A stretch of DNA of 64,000 nucleotides. It comes from Candidatus Lucifugimonas marina (lineage in GTDB: Bacteria > Chloroflexota > Dehalococcoidia > Lucifugimonadales > Lucifugimonadaceae). This document shows, piece after piece, positions 44,418 through 52,960 of this stretch. The stretch is from positions 2,294,001 to 2,358,000 of the forward strand of contig CP046147.1 in assembly GCA_029593915.1 (NCBI GenBank). Direction: 5' to 3'. The position numbers were made by a program, and so were the translations under genes. The stretch's first letter is position 1. Every line of letters begins with the position of its first letter. The notes beneath the pieces are model-generated. The model was not told the origin of the DNA, did no database searches, and worked only from the letters and a program-made list of their open reading frames with translations.

Positions 44418-45797
44418 ATGCAACAGCGACGAGAACTAGATCAGGTCTACACCAACCGTAAACTTCTTAACGGTCAGCTAGACACGCCCAAGTGGTGGCT
44501 GCCTACAGTCAGCATCCTTGGTGTTGTGGTGCTAATTGGTGTGTTTGTGATCGCAACGATGATCAACAAGGGTCTTGGCGTAACAGGTCTTGCTCGACCG
44601 GTTTACTGGGGTCTGTTCATCACGACCTTCGTTTTCTGGGTTGGTATTTCTCACGCTGGAATTATGATCTCGGCCATTCTTCGCCTTACTCAGGCTGAAT
44701 GGCGTAGGCCAGTTACGAGGGCGGCAGAACTACTAACGGTGTTCTCGTTGCTTACGGCTTTGGTATTCCCACTGATTCACGCAGGGCGCCCATGGCGAAT
44801 TGCTTACTGGATCATGCCGTATGACGTAGCTCGTGGTATTTATCCAAACATCCGATCTCCACTGATCATGGACCCGGTTGCGATTAGCACGTACCTCACA
44901 GGTTCGACCCTGTTCTTGTACATCGCTTTGATTCCTGACCTGGGTAACCTTCGTGACCGCACAACTGGTTGGCAGAACGCCATGTACACAGTTCTTGCAC
45001 TCGGCTGGAGAGGTAACCCTCGACAGTGGAAGATGCAGACTGTTGGTGGAATTCTCCTTTCAGCTCTGATGCTTCCGATTTTCGTATCGGTTCACTCAAT
45101 CGTTTCGTGGGACTTCGCTGTCGCTTCGGCGGTTGAAGGCTGGCACTCGACTATCTTTGCGCCTTACTTCGTTATTGGTGCTGTGCACTCTGGTGTATCG
45201 GCCGTGGTAACGATGATGGCTCTGATGCGATGGCTGTGGAAGTGGGACGACTTCATTCGCCCAGAGCACTTCGACGCACTCGCACGACTTCTTATTGTTG
45301 TAGCAACAGGTTGGCTCGCATTCACATTCCTGGAACTCACGTTCGCCCTATACGGTCAGGACGCTCCAGAAATTGCACTGCGTGAGATGCAGATGTTCCA
45401 GTGGCCCTGGAATATGCTGTTCATCATTTTCTTCCTGACTGGATATGCAATTCCTGTGCCTATGTGGTTGTTCAAGAGAGTTCGAACGAACATCGCTTTG
45501 ATGTTCTGGACTTCGATCCTCGTGAACGTCGGCATGTGGCTTGAACGATTCCTGATCATCGTGCCTGGTTTGGCTCGCAGGACTCCGTTCGTATACACAT
45601 GGGAAGCGTACCGCCCAAGCCCGGTTGAATGGACAATCTTCATTTGGTCTTTTGCATGGGTTACGTTCCTAATGCTGTTGTTCTCAAGGTTCTTCCCGCT
45701 CGTACCATTGTTCGAGCAGAAGGAGAGCCAGGTATTTACTGATGACGTAATGATTGGTCGGGCCAAAGTACCGGCAATCGTTAGGGAAGCTGAATAG
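44418..45797 (+). CDS. actC: Alternative Complex III NrfD-type quinol-binding membrane subunit (second copy)
   Basis: 459 residues, about ten membrane helices. FWVGISHAGIMISAILRLTQAEWRRP (key GISHAGxxISAILR, about 76-90) and LVFPLIHAGRPWR are typical of ActC, the proposed quinol-oxidising subunit. It directly follows the other NrfD-type gene, an order different from the actABCDEF order described for Rhodothermus, in which the two copies are separated by actD and actE. Next gene actD starts 11 bases later. Confidence 0.88.
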   Translation: MQQRRELDQVYTNRKLLNGQLDTPKWWLPTVSILGVVVLIGVFVIATMINKGLGVTGLARPVYWGLFITTFVFWVGISHAGIMISAILRLTQAEWRRPVTRAAELLTVFSLLTALVFPLIHAGRPWRIAYWIMPYDVARGIYPNIRSPLIMDPVAISTYLTGSTLFLYIALIPDLGNLRDRTTGWQNAMYTVLALGWRGNPRQWKMQTVGGILLSALMLPIFVSVHSIVSWDFAVASAVEGWHSTIFAPYFVIGAVHSGVSAVVTMMALMRWLWKWDDFIRPEHFDALARLLIVVATGWLAFTFLELTFALYGQDAPEIALREMQMFQWPWNMLFIIFFLTGYAIPVPMWLFKRVRTNIALMFWTSILVNVGMWLERFLIIVPGLARRTPFVYTWEAYRPSPVEWTIFIWSFAWVTFLMLLFSRFFPLVPLFEQKESQVFTDDVMIGRAKVPAIVREAE

Positions 45798-45808
45798 AGG
45801 ATCGTCTG

Positions 45809-46315
45809 ATGAGTAAAAGTATTCTTGGCCTGTTTCAGCAGCCCGAACCCGCCGCAGATGCGATGGACGGACTGAAGGAAGCTGGATTTGAACTCGGTAC
45901 ATTTGATGTGCTGACGGGTACTCCATACCCAGAAGGTGCATTCGGGGAACACGTTCCTCAGCACCGCTTGTTCCGATTCCCTGCCTTCGGAGCGATTATC
46001 GGTTTCACCTTGTCGGTGTTCCTGACAGCGGTGACTCAGCTCGCATACCCATTGGTGACCGGTGGTAAACCGATCCTCTCGGTATTCGCCATGCTGATCA
46101 TCATGTACGAAATGACGATGCTTGCCGGTGTTATCGCAACAGTAATCGGAATCGTCTTCGAGTCTCGACTCCCGAACATGCAACCGGGGATCTACGACAC
46201 TCGAATTACCGAGGGCTGGATTGGTGTAGTTATTACATTCGACGACGAATCTAAAGTCGCCGATGCAGAGAGCGTGCTCAATAAGGCAGGCGCTCTGGAG
46301 ATCAAGCACGCGTAA
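45809..46315 (+). CDS. actD: Alternative Complex III subunit ActD (DUF3341)
   Basis: 168 residues. Soluble N-terminus (ILGLFQQPEPAADAMDGLKEAGF, a ferredoxin-like helix-strand pattern) followed by two membrane helices (about 69-90 and 95-118), then a short C-terminal soluble part with FDDESKVADAESVLNKAGA. This is the DUF3341 layout of ActD. Its TAA stop overlaps the ATG of actE (TAATG). Confidence 0.92.
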   Translation: MSKSILGLFQQPEPAADAMDGLKEAGFELGTFDVLTGTPYPEGAFGEHVPQHRLFRFPAFGAIIGFTLSVFLTAVTQLAYPLVTGGKPILSVFAMLIIMYEMTMLAGVIATVIGIVFESRLPNMQPGIYDTRITEGWIGVVITFDDESKVADAESVLNKAGALEIKHA

Positions 46316-46911
46316 TGACTTCGTTCTCAACGAATATCAAATCCATACTCACACGTCGACTAGTTTTTGTTGTCGGGCTAATCATGCTCGTCACACTGGC
46401 TTCATCTGCTTGTGCAGTTCAGGAATCGAACACCTACCCGGTTGAAATATTCTCTGAAATGCACTATTCGCAGTCGTTCAGGATGCAAGAGCCGCCTCGT
46501 TTAGCACCGCCAGCAGATTCGGTTGTCTTCAAGTCTGCAGGCGACTCTAGCCAGACCTACAACGTTCCAGACAAGCAAGAACGAGCTTATGACCCAGCGG
46601 TCGCAGGCAACCTCTACAGAGTCAACTGCTCGGTTTGCCACGGAGTTTCAGGACTCGGTGACGGTAAGGCTGTTCGACACATAACTTCAAGTTCGAGCTT
46701 TTACGCCACAAACGAAGGAACACCGTACAAGGCTCCACCAAACCTCGTAGATTCGGCAGCTAACCGACTAAACCAACGTGAGGTCATGTTTAGTTTCATT
46801 TCAGGATGGAACGGTCCAGTAATGCCTGAATTTGGCAAACTCCTGACTGAAGAAGACATTAGGGACATAGTGAACTACATCTTTGACGATACAACAGGAC
46901 TTAGCCAGTAA
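46315..46911 (+). CDS. actE: Alternative Complex III monohaem cytochrome c subunit
   Basis: 198 residues. Lipoprotein-type signal with LASSAC (Cys33), an N-terminal extension EMHYSQSFRMQEPPRLAPPADSV, as in ActE, then a class I cytochrome c domain with haem site CSVCH (105-109) and WNGPVMPEFGKLLTEEDIRDIVNYI (key Met of VMPEFG as sixth ligand). It likely passes electrons from ACIII to the terminal oxidase, whose genes are not in the window. A terminator follows. Confidence 0.9.
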   Translation: MTSFSTNIKSILTRRLVFVVGLIMLVTLASSACAVQESNTYPVEIFSEMHYSQSFRMQEPPRLAPPADSVVFKSAGDSSQTYNVPDKQERAYDPAVAGNLYRVNCSVCHGVSGLGDGKAVRHITSSSSFYATNEGTPYKAPPNLVDSAANRLNQREVMFSFISGWNGPVMPEFGKLLTEEDIRDIVNYIFDDTTGLSQ

Positions 46912-46942
46912 TTAGTCGTTGCAGTTGTAACCTGTAAATTAG

Positions 46943-46971
46943 GGTGCGGCACATTGCCGCACCGTTTTTTT
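46943..46971 (+). terminator. Terminator of the ACIII operon
   Basis: GGTGCGGCA-CAT-TGCCGCACC, a perfect 9-bp stem followed by G and seven T. It begins 32 bases after actE and separates the ACIII operon from the cytochrome c maturation operon. Confidence 0.93.
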
Positions 46972-47018
46972 ATTCTTCGATAATTCTTGAAGGATCCCTG
47001 CACGGGGAAAGTAAAGTT

Positions 47019-47645
47019 ATGGCATCCCGGACTCCGCTCGTAATGACCGGACCACGTGCATCAGCCACTCGGGCACTCCCTTCTAGGGCGTTCGCCGTAT
47101 CTATTACTGCGCTCTTCTTACTTGTACTGACGTCGGCGATTAGCTGCGTTAGGGAAGAAGACATCACTCTCGAACAACGTGCACATCAGCTTGCTGGCGA
47201 GTTAATGTGCCCAGTTTGCGATGGTCAAACTATCGACGGATCGAACGCACAGATCGCCATCGACATGCGACTCAAAGTTCGTGAACGGCTCGAAGCAGGC
47301 GACACCAATGCTGAGGTCCGAGACTACTTCGTAGTTCGCTACGGGCAGGAAATCCTCGCTGCGCCCGAACGAAGCGGATTCAATCTTCTCGCCTGGATAG
47401 TCCCAGTAGTCATTGTCTTTGGTGGCATCGGTATTGCGCTAATAACCATCAAAAATATGCGTAAGTCAGTTTTACAAGCACAGCCAGCCAATGCCCCCCA
47501 GACGGCTGAAGCAGTTGCCGGCGAAAATCTTGAGAAATATTTGGCACAAGTTGATCGCGATCTCGGCATCGCAGCCGACACGATTCCCGATGACGAACAG
47601 GAAACATCAACACCTGATAACAATTCCGACGAGGTCAATTCCTAA
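47019..47645 (+). CDS. ccmH: Cytochrome c maturation protein CcmH
   Basis: Thiol-disulphide protein that prepares apocytochrome c for haem attachment. ATG 47019 with GGGGAAAG before it gives 208 residues; the longer frame starts in the terminator. N-terminal signal-anchor (about 22-42), then LAGELMCPVCDGQTIDGSNA with the redox pair Cys64/Cys67, a three-helix bundle, and a second membrane helix (about 120-140), with an acidic tail. The stop overlaps ccmF (TAATG). Confidence 0.92.
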   Translation: MASRTPLVMTGPRASATRALPSRAFAVSITALFLLVLTSAISCVREEDITLEQRAHQLAGELMCPVCDGQTIDGSNAQIAIDMRLKVRERLEAGDTNAEVRDYFVVRYGQEILAAPERSGFNLLAWIVPVVIVFGGIGIALITIKNMRKSVLQAQPANAPQTAEAVAGENLEKYLAQVDRDLGIAADTIPDDEQETSTPDNNSDEVNS

Positions 47646-49732
47646 TGGCTGATCTCGGAGTAATGGCTCTACTGCTCGGTCTCGCCCTGAGCGCCTATTC
47701 GGCCGTTGGTGCAGTAGTTGGCGAAAAGATTGGCATGGCCGAACTCGTTGTCAGTGCACGCCGTGCGCTGTACATGACGACTCTTGCCGCCACTGTCGCT
47801 TCAATAGCGCTGATCAATGCATTCGTTCAGAACGATTTCTCGATCGAGTATGTAGCGAACCACTCGAACACTCTTATGGATCGAGCGTTCGTTTGGGTGG
47901 CGTTCTACGCGGGCAACGAAGGTTCCCTTCTGTACATCCTGCTCACACTTTCCGTCACATCAGCCATAGCAGTTTGGTTCGCTCCAAAACGACTTGCACG
48001 TAGCATGCCGTGGACCATCGGAATCCTAGCGATCATCCAGGTGTTCTACTTCGCTGTGCTGGCATTCGTGGCGAGCCCCTTCGAGCTACTCGACACCGTT
48101 CCAGTCGATGGGCGTGGTATCAACCCACTGCTCACGCACCCCGGCATGTTTAGCCACCCTCCCCTGCTGATGGGTGGTCTGATAGCAATAACCATTCCGT
48201 TCGCATTCGTTTCTGGTGCGTTGATTGCCGGGAACTATGGCGACGACTGGATCGACGTTGCACGTGTATCGGCAATCATCGGTTGGGGTGTGCTTGGCAC
48301 AGGAATGCTTCTAGGAGCTTGGTGGGCGTACACGATTCTGGGATGGGGCGGATATTGGGCGTGGGATCCTATCGAGAACGTCGCACTTATGCCGTGGCTC
48401 GTAATGACTGCGTTTATCCATTCGATCATGGTGCAAAAACGGCGCGGGATGTTCCGAATGTGGAACGTGGCGCTGTTAAACATCGGTTTCGTTCTTGCGC
48501 AGCTCGGTATGTTCATCAACCGTGGTGGTCCAGTAGTGAGCGTTCACTCGTTCGCTGCTTCCGCCCTGGGTGTCATTTTCTTGAGCTTCATGCTGGCGAG
48601 CTTGGTGTTCGCGTTCGCCCTGTTCTTATGGCGAATGCCTCAGCTGAAATCAGACAGAGCGATGGAATCGTTCATGTCACGCGAAGCCTCATTCCTAATC
48701 AACAACTTCCTTTTCCTCGCCGTAATGGCCGTGACTCTTTGGGGAGTTCTATACCCGCTCTTCTCTGATCTAGCTCGAGACGTATCGGTCAGCGTTTCTG
48801 CTCCGTATTTCGATAGAGCAAACGGTCCGGTACTTCTAGGGATCGTCGTGATGATGGGAATCGGACCGTTGCTGCCGTGGCGTAAAGCTTCAGCACGTTC
48901 GATGAAACAGTGGTTCATATGGCCAACAGCTGTTGGGGTGCTCGCGATTATCGTGCTGGTGGCGCTGGGCGTTCAGCGACCTGTGGCGATATTTTCCTTT
49001 GGTGTCGTAGCTTTTGTAGCGACAGCTATTGGCGAAGAGTGGTGGCGTGGTACCGCAGCTCGTCACCGAGCCGGTGACAACTGGGCACTCGCATGGTGGC
49101 GATTGGTGAATGGAAACCGACCTCGTCACGGCGGCTACATTGTGCACATTTCGATTCTGATGCTCGGACTCGGCATTATTGGCACGAACTTTTACCAGCA
49201 GCGAACCGACGGTGCACTAGCACTTGGTGAAAGCCTGATAATCGACAATTACCGCATCGAGTATGTCGACAATGGAGACGAAAGCCGACCCGACCGCATC
49301 GCTCAGTGGGCAGAGATGTCGGTATTCCAGATCGACCCCGATGACTATGGTCAGGAGTTCAGTTTTGCTGCCGCTCAAGGATCGTCTGGATTAACCCTTA
49401 ATGAGAGCCGGTTGCGCCCAAATGACAAGCTGCTGGGAACGGTTGAGCCATGGCACGGCTTCTATCTCGATTTCAACATGGCGTCGGTACGATCTGGGAT
49501 TCGTTCGACCATCGCTGAAGACCTCTATGTGATCCCTCGAGACTTCTTGGCCGACGGCAGAATATCGCTTGCTGTGAGTATTAACCCGCTGGCGTGGTGG
49601 TTGTGGGCATCGGGGCCATTTTTCATAATTGGCACTATGGTTGCTTTATGGCCTCAGGCAGCAGTTGAGCGAAGACCCAAGCGCCCAGCTAGCAAATCGA
49701 GTGGCAGTGATGATGCGGAAGGTGAAAACTGA
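47645..49732 (+). CDS. ccmF: Cytochrome c haem lyase CcmF
   Basis: Joins haem to the apocytochrome CxxCH. 695 residues, about 15 membrane helices. The WWD haem-handling region is GAWWAYTILGWGGYWAWDPIE (key WGGYWAWDP, about 230-240), with conserved His residues in external loops (NHSNTLMDRAFVW, SHPPLLMGG, VHSFAAS). A periplasmic domain lies near 530-665. It overlaps ccmH and the following gene by one base each. Confidence 0.96.
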   Translation: MADLGVMALLLGLALSAYSAVGAVVGEKIGMAELVVSARRALYMTTLAATVASIALINAFVQNDFSIEYVANHSNTLMDRAFVWVAFYAGNEGSLLYILLTLSVTSAIAVWFAPKRLARSMPWTIGILAIIQVFYFAVLAFVASPFELLDTVPVDGRGINPLLTHPGMFSHPPLLMGGLIAITIPFAFVSGALIAGNYGDDWIDVARVSAIIGWGVLGTGMLLGAWWAYTILGWGGYWAWDPIENVALMPWLVMTAFIHSIMVQKRRGMFRMWNVALLNIGFVLAQLGMFINRGGPVVSVHSFAASALGVIFLSFMLASLVFAFALFLWRMPQLKSDRAMESFMSREASFLINNFLFLAVMAVTLWGVLYPLFSDLARDVSVSVSAPYFDRANGPVLLGIVVMMGIGPLLPWRKASARSMKQWFIWPTAVGVLAIIVLVALGVQRPVAIFSFGVVAFVATAIGEEWWRGTAARHRAGDNWALAWWRLVNGNRPRHGGYIVHISILMLGLGIIGTNFYQQRTDGALALGESLIIDNYRIEYVDNGDESRPDRIAQWAEMSVFQIDPDDYGQEFSFAAAQGSSGLTLNESRLRPNDKLLGTVEPWHGFYLDFNMASVRSGIRSTIAEDLYVIPRDFLADGRISLAVSINPLAWWLWASGPFFIIGTMVALWPQAAVERRPKRPASKSSGSDDAEGEN

Positions 49733-50106
49733 TGCCGATCATTCTGGGCACATTGCTGGCTTTGGTGTCGGTTGCAGTTATCGCCTACCCGTTTTTGGGG
49801 TCGAAACGTTATCGCTTGGTTTCAGAAACCTTCGTAACACGCGAAAAACTTCGTGCCGAGCGTTTGCGAATTTATCGCAAAATAAGTGACATAGAAGCCG
49901 ATTATGAATCGGGCGACTTGACTGAGGCTGACTATCAGCAGCAGCGAGATCAGCTCCGAATCGCAGCGGCTGAGATATTAAGACAAGAGTCTGGCGGAAA
50001 TTCCACCAGCAAATCACGCGACGAAGAATTAGAAAAAGAAATCTCCCGCCTGCGAAAGCAGTCCACCCACTCGCCAGAAGCACCCGAGGGCGGAGACACC
50101 CTGTGA
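49732..50106 (+). CDS. CcmI-like small membrane protein
   Basis: 124 residues. One N-terminal helix (IILGTLLALVSVAVIAYPFL) and a cytoplasmic helical part, IYRKISDIEADYESGDLTEADYQQQRD (key D-x-E-x-D-x-x-SG-x-L-x-x-x-D-Y, about 48-74), which is the pattern seen at the start of CcmI and in short SHOCT-like segments. CcmI delivers apocytochrome to the lyase, but its TPR half is missing here. It overlaps ccmF and the next gene by 1 and 4 bases, so it is part of the ccm operon. Confidence 0.75.
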   Translation: MPIILGTLLALVSVAVIAYPFLGSKRYRLVSETFVTREKLRAERLRIYRKISDIEADYESGDLTEADYQQQRDQLRIAAAEILRQESGGNSTSKSRDEELEKEISRLRKQSTHSPEAPEGGDTL

Positions 50107-51464
50107 TGAACCATTTCCTTCCACAACACACATCAAACTACTCAATATTCGCACCAGCGCGATTGTTGTCGCTGGCGGCGATTGTCGCGCTCGCACTGGC
50201 GTTCATGTTTCAATCGGTCGATCTTCCTGCAGCAAGTGCACAAGATCAACCCGACAGCATTCTAGGGAAGGTAACCAACGGCACCGAAGGTGGGGTTCTT
50301 CCTGAAAACCTTGAAGTGCTGCTGCTTTCGATAGATATCGCAAGCAATCAGATCATCGAACAAGAAACAACAACTGTCGATGAAGACGGAATATTCAGAT
50401 TCTCTAATCTTGTTTCCGGGCCGGGACTTACATACCGAGTTGTAGTGGACGCCGGTACGTACACGCCGTCGGTCGATATGGCCAACCAGGAAAATTGGCA
50501 AAACGTTCGGATGAAAATTTACGACGAGACGACTTCACTCGATGAAATCACTCTTAGCTCGTACGTAATGATGGCTCCGACTATTGATGCCCGCAGCAGA
50601 CAAGTTGGGATCCTCACTGTAATAAACGTCAACAACTACGGAGGCGAAGTCTGGACTCCGGATCTTACTGATCCCGACCTCACTGGACTCGATCTCCTCC
50701 GATTCAATCTCCCAGACGGTTTCGAAGATCTCGCTATCGAGTCAGAACTTCCAACAGGGAACATTCTGGAGATCGACACAGGCTTTGCGCTAACGAATCC
50801 GATCCCACCGGGTGAAGCTGCGATTTTGATCAGCTACATTTTGCCTTACGAAGGCGACAGCTTCGATTTCAACCTGAAACTGCCATACGGTGCCGATCAG
50901 GTTCGAACGCTCCTTCCTGACGGTGGAGGAACGATCAGCGCTGAAGGATTTGGAATCCCTGAATCTGTTGTAGTCGCTGAAAACGTATTCAACCAGTTCC
51001 AGGGCGAGGGCTACGCCGTAGGCGATGAGTTACTCATTGAGTTCTCCGGACTTCCTCAGCCAACTCCGTTGCAACAGCTCTCCGACTTCTTCAAGGGTCG
51101 AACTTATGTGATCGTGATCATCTGGGTTGTTGGTATCGCTCTGCTCGCGATTCTCGGGTACGCCATGTACTCATCACGCAAACGCTCTGATCTGACGAGC
51201 GACGACGATGATGAGCTAGTAGATCGAACTGACGTTATCGCAGAAATTGCGGAGCTGGATGAAGAGTTCGAATCGGGCAAGATCGAAGAAGACGAGTACA
51301 ACGAACGCCGAGATGAACTCAAGCGGCTCGTACTTGAATTCGATGAGAACGAAGATGTCCCATCTGGAGATGCAGACGCCGAGAGCGAAGTTTCCAGTGC
51401 TGACCCTGCGGAAACATCGGAATCAGAAGACGAAGACGAAAAAACCGCAGGGTCGGACAAGTAG
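50103..51464 (+). CDS. Unfamiliar secreted/membrane protein in the ccm operon
   Basis: 453 residues from GTG 50103 (or ATG 50106). Signal peptide ending PAASAQ; residues about 45-115 look like a carboxypeptidase-regulatory/Cna-B type beta domain (SILGKVTNGTEGG..VDEDGIFRFSNL); about 140-320 is a second beta-rich domain; a membrane helix lies near 335-357; then a cytoplasmic tail with the helical motif IAELDEEFESGKIEEDEYNERRDEL (key D-E-E-F-ESG-x-I-x-x-x-E-Y, about 382-405) and a very acidic end. The tail motif repeats that of the preceding CcmI-like gene. Function unknown; the operon suggests cytochrome c assembly. Confidence 0.8.
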   Translation: MMNHFLPQHTSNYSIFAPARLLSLAAIVALALAFMFQSVDLPAASAQDQPDSILGKVTNGTEGGVLPENLEVLLLSIDIASNQIIEQETTTVDEDGIFRFSNLVSGPGLTYRVVVDAGTYTPSVDMANQENWQNVRMKIYDETTSLDEITLSSYVMMAPTIDARSRQVGILTVINVNNYGGEVWTPDLTDPDLTGLDLLRFNLPDGFEDLAIESELPTGNILEIDTGFALTNPIPPGEAAILISYILPYEGDSFDFNLKLPYGADQVRTLLPDGGGTISAEGFGIPESVVVAENVFNQFQGEGYAVGDELLIEFSGLPQPTPLQQLSDFFKGRTYVIVIIWVVGIALLAILGYAMYSSRKRSDLTSDDDDELVDRTDVIAEIAELDEEFESGKIEEDEYNERRDELKRLVLEFDENEDVPSGDADAESEVSSADPAETSESEDEDEKTAGSDK

Positions 51465-51466
51465 TC

Positions 51467-52048
51467 GTGGGACAGAGGCGATCAGTACTAATCGGAGTAG
51501 GAATTCCAGTCCTACTCGTACTGTCGCTTTTCGCCTGGGGTGTGATTCAGAACGACGGCGAAGCCGGTCGACCCGGAATCAACGATAACTTCGGCGAGGT
51601 AAATCTTTCGGTCGATCCGTTCGCCGATTTCGAGCTAACCACCCTCGATGGTGAGGTAATTTCGATTGCCGACTACCGGGGCAAAATCGTGGTCGTCGAC
51701 TTTTGGTCGTCTTGGTGTGCACCGTGTCGTGCCGAAGGACCAGTGCTCGCCGAAACCTACGACAAGTGGCAAGAGCGCGGGGTCGAGTTCATCGGCATTG
51801 CGATTTGGGATTCGGAAGATCCTGTGCGCGAGTTCATCGAACGGAACGCCATCCACTATGTAAACGGAATTGATCCCTCAGGAAAGATATCTGTCGACTT
51901 TGGCGTAAGCGGAATTCCGGAGAAATTCTTCATCACACCTGAAGGTGAGATAGTGAAGAAGGTTGTCGGGCCCAACACCAGTCGGACTCTGGACGACATC
52001 CTTACCGATATGACCGATGCCGCTCTAGGGATTACAACTTCCGGCTAG
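51467..52048 (+). CDS. TlpA/CcmG-like thioredoxin
   Basis: 193 residues: N-terminal membrane anchor (about 6-27), then a periplasmic thioredoxin fold with DFWSSWCAPCRAEGPVL, redox Cys84/Cys87, and a cis-Pro region GVSGIPEKFFITPEG (key GIPE, about 153-156), characteristic of CcmG/ResA/TlpA rather than general thioredoxin. It follows the unfamiliar membrane protein by two bases and probably keeps CcmH or apocytochrome thiols reduced for haem ligation. Last gene of the ccm operon. Confidence 0.93.
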   Translation: MGQRRSVLIGVGIPVLLVLSLFAWGVIQNDGEAGRPGINDNFGEVNLSVDPFADFELTTLDGEVISIADYRGKIVVVDFWSSWCAPCRAEGPVLAETYDKWQERGVEFIGIAIWDSEDPVREFIERNAIHYVNGIDPSGKISVDFGVSGIPEKFFITPEGEIVKKVVGPNTSRTLDDILTDMTDAALGITTSG

Positions 52049-52126
52049 TCGATACTCGACGACAAATCACTCGTCCTGAGGGAAGCCTGGGAACACTTGG
52101 TCCTAGTCCAGTAACCCTACGCAGAG

Positions 52127-52927
52127 CTAGTTTTGGCGAATGCCGCCATCTACATTTAGTGCTTGGCCAGTGATCGAGCGTGCGCGATCTGAAGCAAGGA
52201 AAGCAACGGCCTTACCGACGTCTTCTGTAGTTTGCTCTCGTCCCAGTGGAACCATTTCAGCAACCGTGCGTTGAAATACCTGACGAGGAGTAAGCCCTGC
52301 ATTTTGCTGATCGGTCGAACGTCTCCACTCGGCGATCTTCTCCCACAACGGAGTCCAAATCAGTCCTGGGCAGACCGTATTGACGTTTATTCCGTGCGGA
52401 GCGAGCTTGAACGCCCACGCCTGCGACACATTTACCGCTGCGGCTTTTGATGCGGCGTATGTGGCGAAACCCGGTCGACCACCGCGACCGGCTATCGAAG
52501 CGATATTGACGATCTTTCCGTAGCCACGCTCAACCATGTAGCTTTCGACCGACTGTGTGGCATTAACTATTCCGAAGACGTTTACATCGAACGTCGCCTG
52601 CCAATCCTCAACAGTTGGAGTCTTGCGTTTTGTGAACCCTATAGCTCCACCGACTCCAGCATTGTTGACAAGAACATCTAGCTGACCAAACTCTTCTAGA
52701 GCGACCTCGACCATGTCATCAGTCGACCACTGCTGCGTAACGTCTGTTTCGCAGAATGATGATTGAGTACCACCAGCTTTGATCTCAGCAACAACATCAC
52801 GCGCGGCCTCTTCATCGGTATCAGCAATCAACACGTTCGAGCCTCGTTGAGCGAGTTCCAGCGCAATACCTCGACCAATTCCGCGGGCACCGCCGGTTAC
52901 TACTGCTGTTTTTCCTTCAAAATCCAT
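52127..52927 (-). CDS. SDR-family oxidoreductase (first of a tandem pair)
   Basis: Short-chain dehydrogenase/reductase, 266 residues when started at ATG 52927, exactly the length of its neighbour; the longer frame from 52957 adds ten residues. Features: VVTGGARGIGRG cofactor loop, NNAGVGG, Ser in IVNIASIAGRGGR, and the catalytic YAASK (Y-x3-K). Acidic residue after strand 2 (IADTDEEAA) suggests NAD+. Similar in layout to its neighbour over its whole length (PHGINVNTVCPGLIWTPLWE vs FNITVNAICPGLLWTPMWE), so it arose by tandem duplication. Substrate unknown. Confidence 0.88.
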   Translation of the reverse strand: MDFEGKTAVVTGGARGIGRGIALELAQRGSNVLIADTDEEAARDVVAEIKAGGTQSSFCETDVTQQWSTDDMVEVALEEFGQLDVLVNNAGVGGAIGFTKRKTPTVEDWQATFDVNVFGIVNATQSVESYMVERGYGKIVNIASIAGRGGRPGFATYAASKAAAVNVSQAWAFKLAPHGINVNTVCPGLIWTPLWEKIAEWRRSTDQQNAGLTPRQVFQRTVAEMVPLGREQTTEDVGKAVAFLASDRARSITGQALNVDGGIRQN

Positions 52928-52960
52928 AATTTCCATTACATGTAGCCAAGCCATCACGGC

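Noticed and set aside
45356..46330. 324-codon minus-strand open frame over the end of the second NrfD gene and actD
   Set aside because: Antisense to two well-supported genes; its product is rich in His, Arg and Cys and has no recognisable domain.
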